DNA of 64,000 bases from Flavobacterium faecale. GTDB taxonomy: Bacteria; Bacteroidota; Bacteroidia; Flavobacteriales; Flavobacteriaceae. The stretch covers positions 62,001 to 126,000 of the forward strand of contig NZ_CP020918.1 of the NCBI RefSeq assembly GCF_003076455.1, given 5' to 3'. Numbering within the stretch: the first letter of the stretch is position 1; every line of letters begins with the position of its first letter. Positions 15,565 through 25,259 of this stretch are shown here, piece after piece. The notes beneath the pieces are model-generated. The model did not search any database and had not been told where the DNA came from. It worked only from the letters and a program-made list of their open reading frames with translations. Made by a program: the position numbers and the translations under genes.

Positions 15565-18441
15565 ATGAAACTAAAATTACACACTTCAACACTCATAATA
15601 TTGTGTTGTTTACTATTTTCTACCTATAGTGAAGCACAAAATAATTTTTACCAAGGTGCACTTAATCAAACCGCTTGGGACAATTTGATTACTCAAATTA
15701 GCAGCAAAAGAGCTCTTTTGTCAGGTCAAATCACACAATTACAAACTGCCAACTTAGAGGCGCGTTACGCCCAAGGTACCATTGTCACAGCAGATGAATT
15801 TGTTGTGTATGCAAGCCGCGATCGTGAAAATGCAGGCGCTTTGCAAACGAAATATACTGGTAGTGGATATACCGGTTTCAACAATCAATTTACAGCACAA
15901 TTATCCCGTGAAGGTATGACTGCATCTACTTTTTCTGTTTTTGATCCTTTTCAAATACTAAGTGATTGTGTTAAAATTTTGGATAATGCCATCGCCGAAA
16001 CAACAAAGCAATTGAACGGAAGTATTATGTTGCCTACTGTTCAGAACTTTTCGAGCACGGGAGACCCAACACTTTCAAATACTTCTAGCTATTATAAAAA
16101 AGAGGGCAGAACAATTTTCCCCAGTACAATGTGGAGTATGCAATCAGATTCTGATTTGATGCAAACCATTGGCTATTTGAGCTCTAGTTTTTTATCTCCT
16201 CAAACAACAAGTGCTCCAAATGCAGCCATTACTCCTTATCAACTTTCTAGTCAATCCAGCTTAGTTGCAACCAATGTATCCAAAGGACAAAGTCCGGTAC
16301 AGGTCCAAATTACACACAACCCACTTGCAGGATGGATGACAACTGCATCCAATGATAGTAGTTCTCCTTTTTACAAAATTGCCGATTACAGACGTGCTTT
16401 TGCGGCTTACGACATAGACTACCCTATTATTGCCGATAATACTGACCCGAATAATTGGAACAAGAACATGTTACAATCTTATATTCCGAGTATCAAAAGT
16501 GCAGCAGGAAATAGTCCTCTTATTTATGTTTTATCGAATGAGCCACACTGGGACTTGATTTCGACCTCCTCCAATGATGATGCATCAAAGGGATTATCAC
16601 CTTACACCCGAACTGCCTTTGCGGAATACTTGAAAGTGGCTTATAATAACAACATTGCAGCGTTAAATACAGTTTACAATCCATTTAACAGCAATGCAAA
16701 TTACAGTAGTTTTGACCAATTGAAAAATGTTCCAGCACAAACCTCTTCATCATCACCTTTAGCTCTTTTTACAGAAAGCCAAAAAGCTAGCTTACAAGGA
16801 ACTCCTATTTGGTATGATTGGTTACGTTTCAACCAGAACAGAGCTACAAAATGGCATTTAAACCTAAAAAAATACACGTTGGAATCTGATCCAACTGCTA
16901 AGGTTTCGATAAAGATAATCGGAAATGAAGTTGAAGCTCCAGATAGAGATAGCGGTATCGACCTAGAAGCTTCTGGGGACTTAATGGACGTCATAAGTTT
17001 TGATAGTCAAATTACTCCAAGCAATACACACGGAAGAAACGCTCGTTTTTACAGAGATTGGTGGCTTGGACGTTATATTACTGAATGGAGAGAACAAGCA
17101 ATAAACATTGACTTCTTCAAATCTTTATACCCAAACAAACCTATTTTTGACTCTGAATGGCACGGAATATCGAGTAATGCTTGGTATAATTTTGCATTAG
17201 ACAAAGGTTTTGTACGTTCTGGTTTATGGCACGGATTCACAAATGGATTAGGTGTTGTCAATGCATGGTGGTGGTACCGTGAAGACGGAACTAATGGAAC
17301 TACAAAAGGTGATCTTGAAGGAAAAACAAATACAGTTGGAAACTCTATGTCATCGCCACAACACCAACCTATTGCGTTTGAAGATTTTGGCCGCACGATG
17401 AAAGAGGTAAATGCTTTGAGTGAAACTGTAGCTAGTTTGTCACCCGTTAAAAGAGATTTTCTAATTTATTACAGTAACGAAGCAGCCATTCAAGACTTTA
17501 CTTATATTCAACAAATGGGGCAAATCTATGAAGCCTTGAAACTCATGAATGTTAAGGTGGGTTTCACTACCGAAAATAAAATTCAAAATCTTGGATACAC
17601 GCCAAAAGCAATTATAATCCCACCTACCCTATTTATAAAAAGCACAAGCATCAATGCTTTAAACACCTACAAATCAAACAACTCATCTGTTGGCATCTTA
17701 GAAATCAAACGCTCTGGAACGACCAATTTTGCAAAGGACGAAAAAGGAACACCTAACAATTCTAGAAGTACCAGTTTTGCTACAGCAAACTTCACCTACA
17801 ATGGAGCCTTTACCTATCTTTCTACCAATGCTACTCCAACCAGTACGCAAATAGCAAACAATTCGGGTAACGCAAATACAATTCTTACGGCACTAATTGC
17901 TAATCTAAGATCATCGTTAACGATACCTACCCCAACTATTAATTTTAAAATTCAAGAAGTAGGTACTACTACTGAAGCTTTTGGTGTATTAGCATCACAA
18001 GGAAACACACCTGATGGTAAAGCAGTTGTATCTCTTATCAATATGAGCTTAACAGACAAACAAATTAAATTACCAACCTCTAGCGTTGCCTACAGCAATA
18101 TGATTGATGGTGTTACACTAAATGAAACTTTTATTATGAAACCATATGATGTACTATTGGTGAAAACTGGAGTGACATTGGCAACAAAAACCTTCACTGA
18201 ACCTATTATCAAGCCTTATAAGATGTATCCAAATCCAGCGAAAAACACCGTTACAATTGATAATATTGTTGCTGGTGAATACATTTTGTACAACAATTTA
18301 GGACAAGTAGTTAAAAAGGAAGGAACAACTACAAACACGATGACCTTATCCTTATCAGACCTTCGCACAGGAGTTTATTTCATCGCCATTCCAAGTGAAA
18401 GCACAAATCCAATATTCGAAAAATTAATTATTTCGAAATAA
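15565..18441 (+). CDS. Secreted GH42-like glycoside hydrolase with T9SS sorting domain
   Basis: A 958-aa secreted enzyme. The ATG at 15565 gives a proper signal peptide (MKLKLHTSTLIILCCLLFSTYSEAQ); an in-frame ATG at 15511 does not. The core resembles the GH42 beta-galactosidase TIM barrel: the acid/base is probably E326 in LSNEPHWD and the nucleophile E531 in FDSEWHG, followed by GFVRSGLWHG and an AWWWYR aromatic subsite. A flavodoxin-like domain follows (about 610-720, DFLIYYSNEAAIQDFTYIQ), as in the GH42 trimerisation region. The last 75 residues (MYPNPAKNTVTIDN ... GVYFIAIPS) are a type A T9SS domain. The exact substrate is unknown; agarose- or galactan-type polymers are possible. Confidence 0.75.
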   Translation: MKLKLHTSTLIILCCLLFSTYSEAQNNFYQGALNQTAWDNLITQISSKRALLSGQITQLQTANLEARYAQGTIVTADEFVVYASRDRENAGALQTKYTGSGYTGFNNQFTAQLSREGMTASTFSVFDPFQILSDCVKILDNAIAETTKQLNGSIMLPTVQNFSSTGDPTLSNTSSYYKKEGRTIFPSTMWSMQSDSDLMQTIGYLSSSFLSPQTTSAPNAAITPYQLSSQSSLVATNVSKGQSPVQVQITHNPLAGWMTTASNDSSSPFYKIADYRRAFAAYDIDYPIIADNTDPNNWNKNMLQSYIPSIKSAAGNSPLIYVLSNEPHWDLISTSSNDDASKGLSPYTRTAFAEYLKVAYNNNIAALNTVYNPFNSNANYSSFDQLKNVPAQTSSSSPLALFTESQKASLQGTPIWYDWLRFNQNRATKWHLNLKKYTLESDPTAKVSIKIIGNEVEAPDRDSGIDLEASGDLMDVISFDSQITPSNTHGRNARFYRDWWLGRYITEWREQAINIDFFKSLYPNKPIFDSEWHGISSNAWYNFALDKGFVRSGLWHGFTNGLGVVNAWWWYREDGTNGTTKGDLEGKTNTVGNSMSSPQHQPIAFEDFGRTMKEVNALSETVASLSPVKRDFLIYYSNEAAIQDFTYIQQMGQIYEALKLMNVKVGFTTENKIQNLGYTPKAIIIPPTLFIKSTSINALNTYKSNNSSVGILEIKRSGTTNFAKDEKGTPNNSRSTSFATANFTYNGAFTYLSTNATPTSTQIANNSGNANTILTALIANLRSSLTIPTPTINFKIQEVGTTTEAFGVLASQGNTPDGKAVVSLINMSLTDKQIKLPTSSVAYSNMIDGVTLNETFIMKPYDVLLVKTGVTLATKTFTEPIIKPYKMYPNPAKNTVTIDNIVAGEYILYNNLGQVVKKEGTTTNTMTLSLSDLRTGVYFIAIPSESTNPIFEKLIISK

Positions 18442-18909
18442 AAAAAGAATAAGAAATAATTTGAGAAGTTTGAAGAAACCAAATTACATCAAACAGCTCA
18501 TCACCAATGTAGTATAGCTTTTTATTCTATTATAAAAATACACTTTATACCCTATTCATTACCTAGAAGGAACGCCAATTGACGTTCCTTTTTTGTTTTT
18601 AATAGCACTAGAAGTACATAAAATAACGGTGCATGTATCATCCAAAAAAGTAGATAAACTTTACTTCTTCAAATACCAAAGCCCTTTGATTAATCTCTTC
18701 AAAATAAAAAAACAGACCACAAGCCTTCCTTTCTAATGCATTCGAAAGCGATTCCTAAAAGAAACTATCTTAAAATTTTGGCAAAATAATCCAACAAAAT
18801 GGTTTTTATCTTTATATTTACTACTTTAATACCCCTTGGAATATATGTATATTTGCTGTATATTTATAGCTACCTTAAAAAACCATAAACACAACAAAAT
18901 TGACTAGGA
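18442..18909. other. Intergenic region with terminator before nadA
   Basis: 468 bp. The terminator at 18567-18596 ends the GH42-like gene. The rest is AT-rich with no gene and no consensus -7 box; TATCTTTA at 18807-18814 is near-consensus but about 100 nt from nadA and lacks a spaced TTG. Confidence 0.4.
18567..18600 (+). terminator. Terminator of the GH42-like gene
   Basis: AAGGAACG (18567-18574) pairs with CGTTCCTT (18583-18590); the inner CCAATTGA extends the palindrome imperfectly. A T-rich tract follows. Confidence 0.75.
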
Positions 18910-19839
18910 ATGAAAGATCTTAAAGAAAAAATATTGGCCTTGAAGAAAGAAAAGAATGCGGTAATTTTAGCGCATTATTATCAAGAATCCGATATTCAAG
19001 ATGTAGCCGATTACGTAGGTGATAGTTTAGGACTGTCTCAAGAAGCGGTAAAGGCAGAAGCTGACATCATCGTATTTGCAGGCGTGCATTTTATGGCCGA
19101 GACTGCCAAGATTTTAAATCCGTCCAAAAAAGTTATATTACCAGATGCAAAAGCAGGTTGCTCGCTTGCTGATGGTTGCCCTCCAGATGAATTCAAAAAA
19201 TTCACAGATGCTCACCCAGATCATGTGGTGATTACCTATGTAAACTGTTCTGCTGAAGTAAAAGCATTAACAGATATCGTTGTAACCTCATCAAACGCGG
19301 TAAAAATTGTAAATTCAATTCCGAAAGATAAACCAATCATTTTTGCTCCAGATAAAAATCTAGGAAAATATGTGATGGAAGTTACAGGACGCGAAATGTT
19401 ATTGTGGGATGGTTCTTGCGTAGTGCATGAAGCTTTTTCGTTAGAAAAACTTTTAGACCTATACAAAGAGCATCCAGATGCTAAAATCATTGCACACCCA
19501 GAGTCTGAAACACATATTTTGCAAACTGCCAAATATATTGGATCTACTGCAGGTATGATTGATTTTGTAAAAACAGACTCTAATCATAAATATATAGTAG
19601 CGACTGAGGCAGGAATTTTGCACAAAATGCAGCAAGAAGTACCTCATAAAATCTTAATTCCTGCTCCTGCAAAAGAAGATAACACTTGTGCTTGTAGCGA
19701 ATGTGGGTATATGAAAATGAATACTTTACAAAAATTATACAACTGCTTATTGAATGAATCTCCAGAAGTAACAGTTCCGGATGATATTATTGCAAAAGCG
19801 TTGATTCCTATTGAACGAATGCTGGAATTATCTAAATAA
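18910..19839 (+). CDS. nadA: Quinolinate synthase NadA
   Basis: NadA (309 aa) condenses iminoaspartate with dihydroxyacetone phosphate to quinolinate, the second step of de novo NAD synthesis. The [4Fe-4S] cluster ligands are C84 (AGCSLADGC), C170 (SCVVHEAF) and one of the cysteines in [12 protein letters not shown] (C260/C262/C265). The N-terminal [20 protein letters not shown] and the HPESE motif are diagnostic. Its TAA stop overlaps the nadB ATG by one base, so the pair is coupled, and its product channel from NadB makes sense. Confidence 0.97.
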   Translation: MKDLKEKILALKKEKNAVILAHYYQESDIQDVADYVGDSLGLSQEAVKAEADIIVFAGVHFMAETAKILNPSKKVILPDAKAGCSLADGCPPDEFKKFTDAHPDHVVITYVNCSAEVKALTDIVVTSSNAVKIVNSIPKDKPIIFAPDKNLGKYVMEVTGREMLLWDGSCVVHEAFSLEKLLDLYKEHPDAKIIAHPESETHILQTAKYIGSTAGMIDFVKTDSNHKYIVATEAGILHKMQQEVPHKILIPAPAKEDNTCACSECGYMKMNTLQKLYNCLLNESPEVTVPDDIIAKALIPIERMLELSK

Positions 19840-21371
19840 TGATCAAAACCAATTACTTAATTGTAGGATCTGGCGTAGCAGGTCTAACTTTGGCTTTAAA
19901 AATAGCCAACCAATTCCCAGAGAAAAACGTTACTATTGTGACTAAAGCTACTGCGGACGAATCCAACACGAAGTACGCTCAAGGCGGAATCGCAATTGTG
20001 ACGGACAAAATTGGAGATTCATATAAAAAACACATTGAAGACACTATAATTTGTGGGGACGGTTTATGCGATCCTGCAGTTGTAAAAATGGTCATCAATG
20101 AAGGCCCAAAAAGATTGAAAGAATTAATCGAATGGGGAGCCAAATTTGACAAAAACAAAGAAGGAACCTGGAGTTTGGGTAAAGAAGGCGGACACTCTGA
20201 AAATCGAGTAGTACACCATAAAGACCAAACAGGAAAGGAAATTGAGCGCGCCATATTAAGTCAAGTGCAACTCAAAAAAAATATCGATGTTTTACCACAC
20301 CATTTTTCTATTGATTTAATAACTAAAGACAACCGCTGTTTAGGTGCTCATGTTTTAAATCAAAAGACTAAAGAAATCATAACATTTAGTTCTGATTTTA
20401 CAGTTTTGGCAACTGGAGGAATCGGACATTTGTATGGTCACACAACCAACCCTGTTATTGCAACAGGAGACGGAATTGCAATGGCATATCGTGTGCATGC
20501 TGAAATTAAGGATATGGAATTCATACAATTCCACCCAACTTCAATGTACAAAAAATCAGATGGACCTTCGTTTCTAATTTCGGAAGCGGTTCGTGGTTTC
20601 GGAGCTCATTTGCGCACCAAAAGCGGTCACTTATTTATGCCTGACTACGATTCTCGAGGCGATTTGGCTTCAAGAGACATCGTTTCTCAAAGTATCGAAA
20701 AGGAATTGGCAAAATCAGATGATGAATGCGTTTACCTTGATTGTACTCATTTGGACATGAAAGCTTTTATTGCTCATTTCCCCATGATTTATGATCGCTG
20801 TAAACTTGAAGGTATCGATCTAGCCAAAGATTGGATTCCGGTAGTACCTGCACAACATTACATTTGTGGTGGAATTGCAGTTGATCAATCTGGAAAAACA
20901 TCGGTAGAAAATTTATTTGCTTGTGGCGAATGTTCCCGCACAGGTTTGCACGGTGCTAATAGACTGGCATCAAACTCTTTGCTAGAAGCCTTGGTATACT
21001 CAGACAATATTTATGATTATTGGAGTGAAAATGAATTTCCAAAATCACAATTTGAAGGTGAAGTAAAAGATTGGGGAGACAATAGTAAACCCAAAATTGA
21101 TGCTGATTACGTCACAAAAACAAAAGAAGGACTGCAATTATTGATGCGTCAAAATGCAGGAATTGTGCGTAATGATTATGATTTAAAAATAGCGCAACAA
21201 AAAATAGACGCTCTAGAAAATGAAATAAAAGAAGCTACAGAAACCTACCAAGTTAATGCCAATTTGTGGGAGCTTTACAACCTAGTAATCATAGGAAAAA
21301 TTATTGTAGAACAATCCATAGCCCGAAATGATAATCGAGGCGGTTTTGTAAAAATCGAAAAAACAGTTTAA
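19839..21371 (+). CDS. nadB: L-aspartate oxidase NadB
   Basis: NadB (510 aa), an FAD-dependent flavoprotein of the succinate dehydrogenase family, oxidises L-aspartate to iminoaspartate for NadA. The N-terminal dinucleotide-binding motif is LIVGSGVAGLTLALK. TKYAQGGIAIV is the flavin-binding TxxAxGG block, EFIQFHPTSM and the SEAVRGFGAHLR region form the active site, and CGECSRTGLHGANRLASNSLLEALV is the C-terminal signature. The C-terminal helical domain is present and the length is normal. It is translationally coupled to nadA and ended by a strong terminator. Confidence 0.97.
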   Translation: MIKTNYLIVGSGVAGLTLALKIANQFPEKNVTIVTKATADESNTKYAQGGIAIVTDKIGDSYKKHIEDTIICGDGLCDPAVVKMVINEGPKRLKELIEWGAKFDKNKEGTWSLGKEGGHSENRVVHHKDQTGKEIERAILSQVQLKKNIDVLPHHFSIDLITKDNRCLGAHVLNQKTKEIITFSSDFTVLATGGIGHLYGHTTNPVIATGDGIAMAYRVHAEIKDMEFIQFHPTSMYKKSDGPSFLISEAVRGFGAHLRTKSGHLFMPDYDSRGDLASRDIVSQSIEKELAKSDDECVYLDCTHLDMKAFIAHFPMIYDRCKLEGIDLAKDWIPVVPAQHYICGGIAVDQSGKTSVENLFACGECSRTGLHGANRLASNSLLEALVYSDNIYDYWSENEFPKSQFEGEVKDWGDNSKPKIDADYVTKTKEGLQLLMRQNAGIVRNDYDLKIAQQKIDALENEIKEATETYQVNANLWELYNLVIIGKIIVEQSIARNDNRGGFVKIEKTV

Positions 21372-21379
21372 TGATAACG

Positions 21380-21410
21380 GAGAGCGTCGCAAAGCGCTCT
21401 CTTTTTTTTT
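21380..21410 (+). terminator. Terminator of nadAB
   Basis: GAGAGCG (21380-21386), 8-nt loop, CGCTCTC (21395-21401), then nine T. Confidence 0.9.
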
Positions 21411-21484
21411 ATTGTCGAGTTAGAATCATTTCACTCCACACGATATTATTTTAAAAAGTTTTCGCAATATTCAGTTCTACAAAC

Positions 21485-21499
21485 TATCTTTGTATTGTG
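21485..21499 (+). promoter_or_regulatory. -7 box immediately before a GTG start
   Basis: TATCTTTG at 21485-21492, then four bases (TATT), then the GTG start at 21497-21499. No in-frame ATG and no Shine-Dalgarno space exist between them, so the transcript is probably leaderless. The same spacing occurs at 36337-36323. Confidence 0.55.
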
Positions 21500-21811
21500 A
21501 AAATAATAGCGCTCTTACTGGCCTTCTTTATTTTGGCTTTATCTAGCCAAGGATGCTGCGATGATGATAATTGTGAAAAGGAAGGACTACTCACTCACAC
21601 AGAACAAAAGCAGCACAAAGACAACTGTGACAACTCCTGCTCTCCTTTTTTTAGCTGTGGAACATGTGTTGGTTTTACTTTCCCAAATCCTACCTTTTAC
21701 CTTCTTGAACAACAATTTACCTTAATTGAAACCAATTTGGTTTCTACCTTTATTCCGCAACTTCGGTCACAATTCAACGCTGCAATTTGGCAACCTCCAA
21801 AAATTAGCTAA
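21497..21811 (+). CDS. DUF6660 family Cys-rich small exported protein
   Basis: A 104-aa protein starting with GTG. It has a hydrophobic signal (KIIALLLAFFILALSSQG) and then a run of cysteines (C20, C21, C26, C44, C48, C54, C57) mixed with Asp, His and Glu, followed by a hydrophobic segment and the C-terminal tail IWQPPKIS. This matches the DUF6660 family, as I recall it, which accompanies TonB-dependent receptors in flavobacteria. A role in metal (possibly copper) binding or sensing is inferred from the Cys/His cluster and the receptor gene 90 bp downstream. The tail resembles VFHPPIS of the protein at 35957-36325. Confidence 0.75.
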   Translation: MKIIALLLAFFILALSSQGCCDDDNCEKEGLLTHTEQKQHKDNCDNSCSPFFSCGTCVGFTFPNPTFYLLEQQFTLIETNLVSTFIPQLRSQFNAAIWQPPKIS

Positions 21812-21900
21812 ATTTTTATTAGTGCTTCTGCACGCTTTATTTTATGGAAGTTACTCGTGCTTCCACTATTAATTTCAAGAGATTAACTAAATTTTCGATA

Positions 21901-24072
21901 ATGAAAAAATTTATTCTGTTGTTGGTTGTCACAATCAACTTTACAGCTGTTTTTGCGCAAAACAATTTTAAAGCGGTCCTGAAAGACAGCAAAACAAATG
22001 AATTATTAATTGGTGTAAACGCTGTCATTCAAAACAGCAACTTAGGTAACATTACGGATGGTAATGGAGCACTTGAAATCACCAACGTCCCCAATGGCGA
22101 ACAGTCCATCGTATTGACCGCTGTAGGCTATGAAGACAAAATAGTACAATTTACATTTCCGTTAGAGTCAGATGCCATACAAACCATTTTACTCGAAAGT
22201 GAAGGCGAAGAATTAGAAGATGTAGTGATTACCACTACACGTAGTAGTCGCACAATTGCTAATATACCTACTCGTGTAGAAACAATCGCTGGCGAAGAAT
22301 TGGACGAAAAAGGGAATATGAAACCCGGTGACATTAGAATGTTACTGAACGAAAGCACTGGAATTCAAACCCAACAAACATCGGCAACAAGCTATAATTC
22401 TTCTATTCGAATTCAAGGATTGGATGGGAAATACACCCAAATTATTCGTGATGGTTTTCCGTTATATTCTGGGTTTTCAGGTGGACTAGGTTTGATGCAA
22501 ATTGCTCCTTTGGATCTAAAACAAGTGGAAGTAATTAAGGGTGCTTCGTCAACGCTTTATGGTGGCGGTGCCATTGCCGGTTTGGTTAATTTAGTTTCGA
22601 AAACTCCTACTGAAAAGCGAGAATTAAATTTTATCCTCAACGGAACTTCTGCATTAGGTTTGGATGCAAGTGGATTTTATTCACAGAAATTCAAAAAAAT
22701 TGGAACTACCGTTTTTGCTTCTTATAACCACGGAACACCTTATGATCCCGCAAATATTGGACTAACTGCTATTCCTAAATTTAATCGTTTTACGTTGAAT
22801 CCTAAATTGTACTTGTATTTAAACGAAAAAACAAACTTACATGTGGGTTTTAACAGCACGGTAGAAAACCGAATTGGTGGTGACATCGAATACATTAAAG
22901 GGAATGGCGATGCCAATCATTCGTATTTCGAAAAGAACAAAACCAACCGTTTTAGTACTCAACTGGCTTTCGACCGAATTATTAATGAGCAGTCTAAGTT
23001 TTCATTCAAAAACAGTTTTAGTTTTTATGATCGTAGCATTGCCATACCAAATTACAGTTTTTCGGGTAAACAATTTTCGTCTTTTGTAGAAGCAAGTTAC
23101 AATTACAACACCGAAAGAACAGAATGGATTGGAGGATTGAACTTATGGACAGATCAATTTACACAAGATAAAATTGCAAACACCCAAGCGGTAGATTACA
23201 AATACACCACAGTTGGGGCATTCGTACAAAACACATGGAATCCTAACGAAAAATTAGCACTAGAAACAGGTCTGCGTTTGGATTATCAGAATGAATATGG
23301 CGTTTTTTTACTGCCTCGTATATCGGCTTTATACACTATTAGTCCGAAATTGAGTGCTCGTCTTGGTGGAGGATTAGGGTATAAAACTCCAACCGTTTTC
23401 ACCGAAGATGCCGAAAGGATTCAGTTTCAAAATGTACTACCTATCCAAACCGCCAACACCGAAGCAGAGCAATCAGTCGGAGGAAATTTTGATTTGAACT
23501 ATCAAACTCACCTGACAGACCAATTGGCATTAACAGTAAACAGTTTATTTTTCTACACAAAGGTTAACAATCCACTGGTTTTAACCGCTAACAGTGCTAA
23601 CAATTACGAATTCCAACAACCAAATGGAAATATTGATACCAAAGGGATCGAAACCAACATCAAGCTATCTTACCAAGATTTCAAGCTTTTTATTGGCTAC
23701 ACTTTGGCGGATGTAAACGAACATTATAACGGAATCACAACTACGTATCCACTTGTTGCCAAGCACCGCTTGAACAATGTATTGATGTATGAGATTGAAG
23801 ACAAACTAAAAATTGGTTTGGAAGCCTATTATTTCAGTCCACAAAAATTGAACGATGGCGCAACCGGAAGACAATATTGGCTGGGTGGTTTCATGATTGA
23901 AAAACTATGGGAACATTTTTCGATTTTTCTTAATTTCGAAAACCTAGGCGATACCCGACAAACTAAGTTTGACACTATTTATACAGGACCTATTACCAAT
24001 CCAAATTTTAGAGATATCTACGCTCCCGTTGATGGATTTGTAGTTAATGGTGGGGTGAAGATTAAATTATAG
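21901..24072 (+). CDS. TonB-dependent outer-membrane receptor
   Basis: A 723-aa receptor. The ATG at 21901 gives the signal MKKFILLLVVTINFTAVFAQ; the in-frame ATG at 21844 is too far upstream. Residues about 25-110 form a carboxypeptidase-regulatory-like domain (LLIGVNAVIQNSNLGNITDGNG). The plug follows (VVITTTRSSRTIANIPTRVETIAGEEL ... EVIKGASSTLYGGGAIAGLVNLVSK), and then a 22-strand barrel ending in VNGGVKIKL. It is of the single-gene FecA/CirA-like type, not a SusC partner: no SusD gene is adjacent. The DUF6660 gene upstream suggests a metal complex as substrate. The ligand cannot be named from sequence. Confidence 0.92.
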   Translation: MKKFILLLVVTINFTAVFAQNNFKAVLKDSKTNELLIGVNAVIQNSNLGNITDGNGALEITNVPNGEQSIVLTAVGYEDKIVQFTFPLESDAIQTILLESEGEELEDVVITTTRSSRTIANIPTRVETIAGEELDEKGNMKPGDIRMLLNESTGIQTQQTSATSYNSSIRIQGLDGKYTQIIRDGFPLYSGFSGGLGLMQIAPLDLKQVEVIKGASSTLYGGGAIAGLVNLVSKTPTEKRELNFILNGTSALGLDASGFYSQKFKKIGTTVFASYNHGTPYDPANIGLTAIPKFNRFTLNPKLYLYLNEKTNLHVGFNSTVENRIGGDIEYIKGNGDANHSYFEKNKTNRFSTQLAFDRIINEQSKFSFKNSFSFYDRSIAIPNYSFSGKQFSSFVEASYNYNTERTEWIGGLNLWTDQFTQDKIANTQAVDYKYTTVGAFVQNTWNPNEKLALETGLRLDYQNEYGVFLLPRISALYTISPKLSARLGGGLGYKTPTVFTEDAERIQFQNVLPIQTANTEAEQSVGGNFDLNYQTHLTDQLALTVNSLFFYTKVNNPLVLTANSANNYEFQQPNGNIDTKGIETNIKLSYQDFKLFIGYTLADVNEHYNGITTTYPLVAKHRLNNVLMYEIEDKLKIGLEAYYFSPQKLNDGATGRQYWLGGFMIEKLWEHFSIFLNFENLGDTRQTKFDTIYTGPITNPNFRDIYAPVDGFVVNGGVKIKL

Positions 24073-24117
24073 CCCAAGTTTACACCTAACAAAAAAAATA
24101 TTTTCTTAGTTTTTTTT

Positions 24118-24229
24118 CACCACAAATTTCACAAATTTTCACAAATTCGAGATATACCTTTGGTACATTTGTATTAACCAGAATTATACACAAACAAAAT
24201 AATTTGCGTAATTTGTGTAATTTGCGGTG
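24118..24229. terminator. Long imperfect inverted repeat between convergent genes
   Basis: The block at 24118-24147 (caccacaaatttcacaaa...) and the block at 24201-24229 (...tttgtgtaatttgcggtg) are reverse complements at roughly four of five positions over 29 bp, each built of repeated CACAAATT units. They sit between the TonB receptor and moaA, so read-out from either side would form a long stem. I call it a possible bidirectional terminator or dispersed repeat. Confidence 0.4.
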
Positions 24230-24254
24230 TAAATTTATAAAAGATTAATGCCAT

Positions 24255-25259
24255 TTACCCCCCAATCTTAATCATACTTCTATTTTTCGAAAATAAATCG
24301 GGGTTTTGAAATTTAGCATCATCATCCATTCCGCCTCGCATGGCGTGTTTGGATTGTATGTTTTGAGCTAATAATGGCTCAATGGATTCGCCTGATCTCA
24401 AAGTTTCGAGCAGCGAAGTCTCGGTGTTCGAAAACAAACAGTTTTTTAATTTTCCGTCTGCCGTTAAGCGTATGCGGTTGCACGTGCTACAAAAAGGATT
24501 GGTAACGGAACTAATCACCGAAAAACTTCCTTTGTAACCCGCTATTTTATGATTTTTTGCTGTGTCGTTGGGTTTATCAATTAACCTTTCGACTTTGGTT
24601 ATTCCATATTTGTCATGGGTTTGATTAATGATTTCGGCATAAGAAACCAATTTATCTTTGTTCCATTTGTTCCCGTCAAAAGGCATGAATTCGATAAACC
24701 GAATCATGATATTGCGGTCTTTGGTCAATTCGATAAAATCCAATATTTCGTTATCATTAAACCCTTTCATGACCACGACATTCAGTCTCAATTTGAAATT
24801 TTGTTCTTCAAGCAAATTCAGATTTTTCCAAAATTGGTCAAAATAATTGCGCCGTGTGATCAGGTTAAACTTCTCTTTTACCAAACTATCGATACTCACA
24901 TTAAGCCCCGTAATTCCGGCTTCCTTAAACGTATCAATAAAATCATCAACTAGAATTCCGTTGGTAGTTATAGTCAATTCTACACCCAATTTACCCAAAC
25001 GAGCAATAACGTCTTTGGCATCTTTGCGTACCAAAGGTTCACCACCAGTCAATCGTATCTTGGTTACCCCCAAATTGACAAACGTTTGTGCAATAGACAC
25101 AATTTCGTCCGCCGTCATTAAGTGTGGTTTTGGTGTTAACGAAATTCCTTCCGCAGGCATGCAGTACGTACATCTCAAATTACAATATTCTGTAATCGAG
25201 ATGCGCAAATAGTTGTGCGCGCGTCCGTGTGTATCCTGCAAAATTTTGTTAGGCACCAT
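24255..25259 (-). CDS. moaA: GTP 3',8-cyclase MoaA
   Basis: MoaA (334 aa) is the radical SAM enzyme that starts molybdenum cofactor synthesis from GTP. The N-terminal cluster motif is CNLRCTYCMP (CxxxCxxC) and the C-terminal second [4Fe-4S] site is FCSTCNRIRLTADGKLKNCLF. LTGGEPL and the TTNGI motif are the radical SAM signatures. The start at 25259 (MVPNKILQDTHGRAHNYLRIS) is family-like; an in-frame ATG at 25325 would overlap moaCB by 77 bp. As annotated it overlaps moaCB by 11 bp, and it is the last gene of the cluster. Confidence 0.96.
   Translation of the reverse strand: MVPNKILQDTHGRAHNYLRISITEYCNLRCTYCMPAEGISLTPKPHLMTADEIVSIAQTFVNLGVTKIRLTGGEPLVRKDAKDVIARLGKLGVELTITTNGILVDDFIDTFKEAGITGLNVSIDSLVKEKFNLITRRNYFDQFWKNLNLLEEQNFKLRLNVVVMKGFNDNEILDFIELTKDRNIMIRFIEFMPFDGNKWNKDKLVSYAEIINQTHDKYGITKVERLIDKPNDTAKNHKIAGYKGSFSVISSVTNPFCSTCNRIRLTADGKLKNCLFSNTETSLLETLRSGESIEPLLAQNIQSKHAMRGGMDDDAKFQNPDLFSKNRSMIKIGG

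Noticed and set aside
24155..24162. TACCTTTG promoter box on the plus strand
   Set aside because: No plus-strand gene follows before moaA, which reads the other way; kept only as part of the inverted-repeat note.
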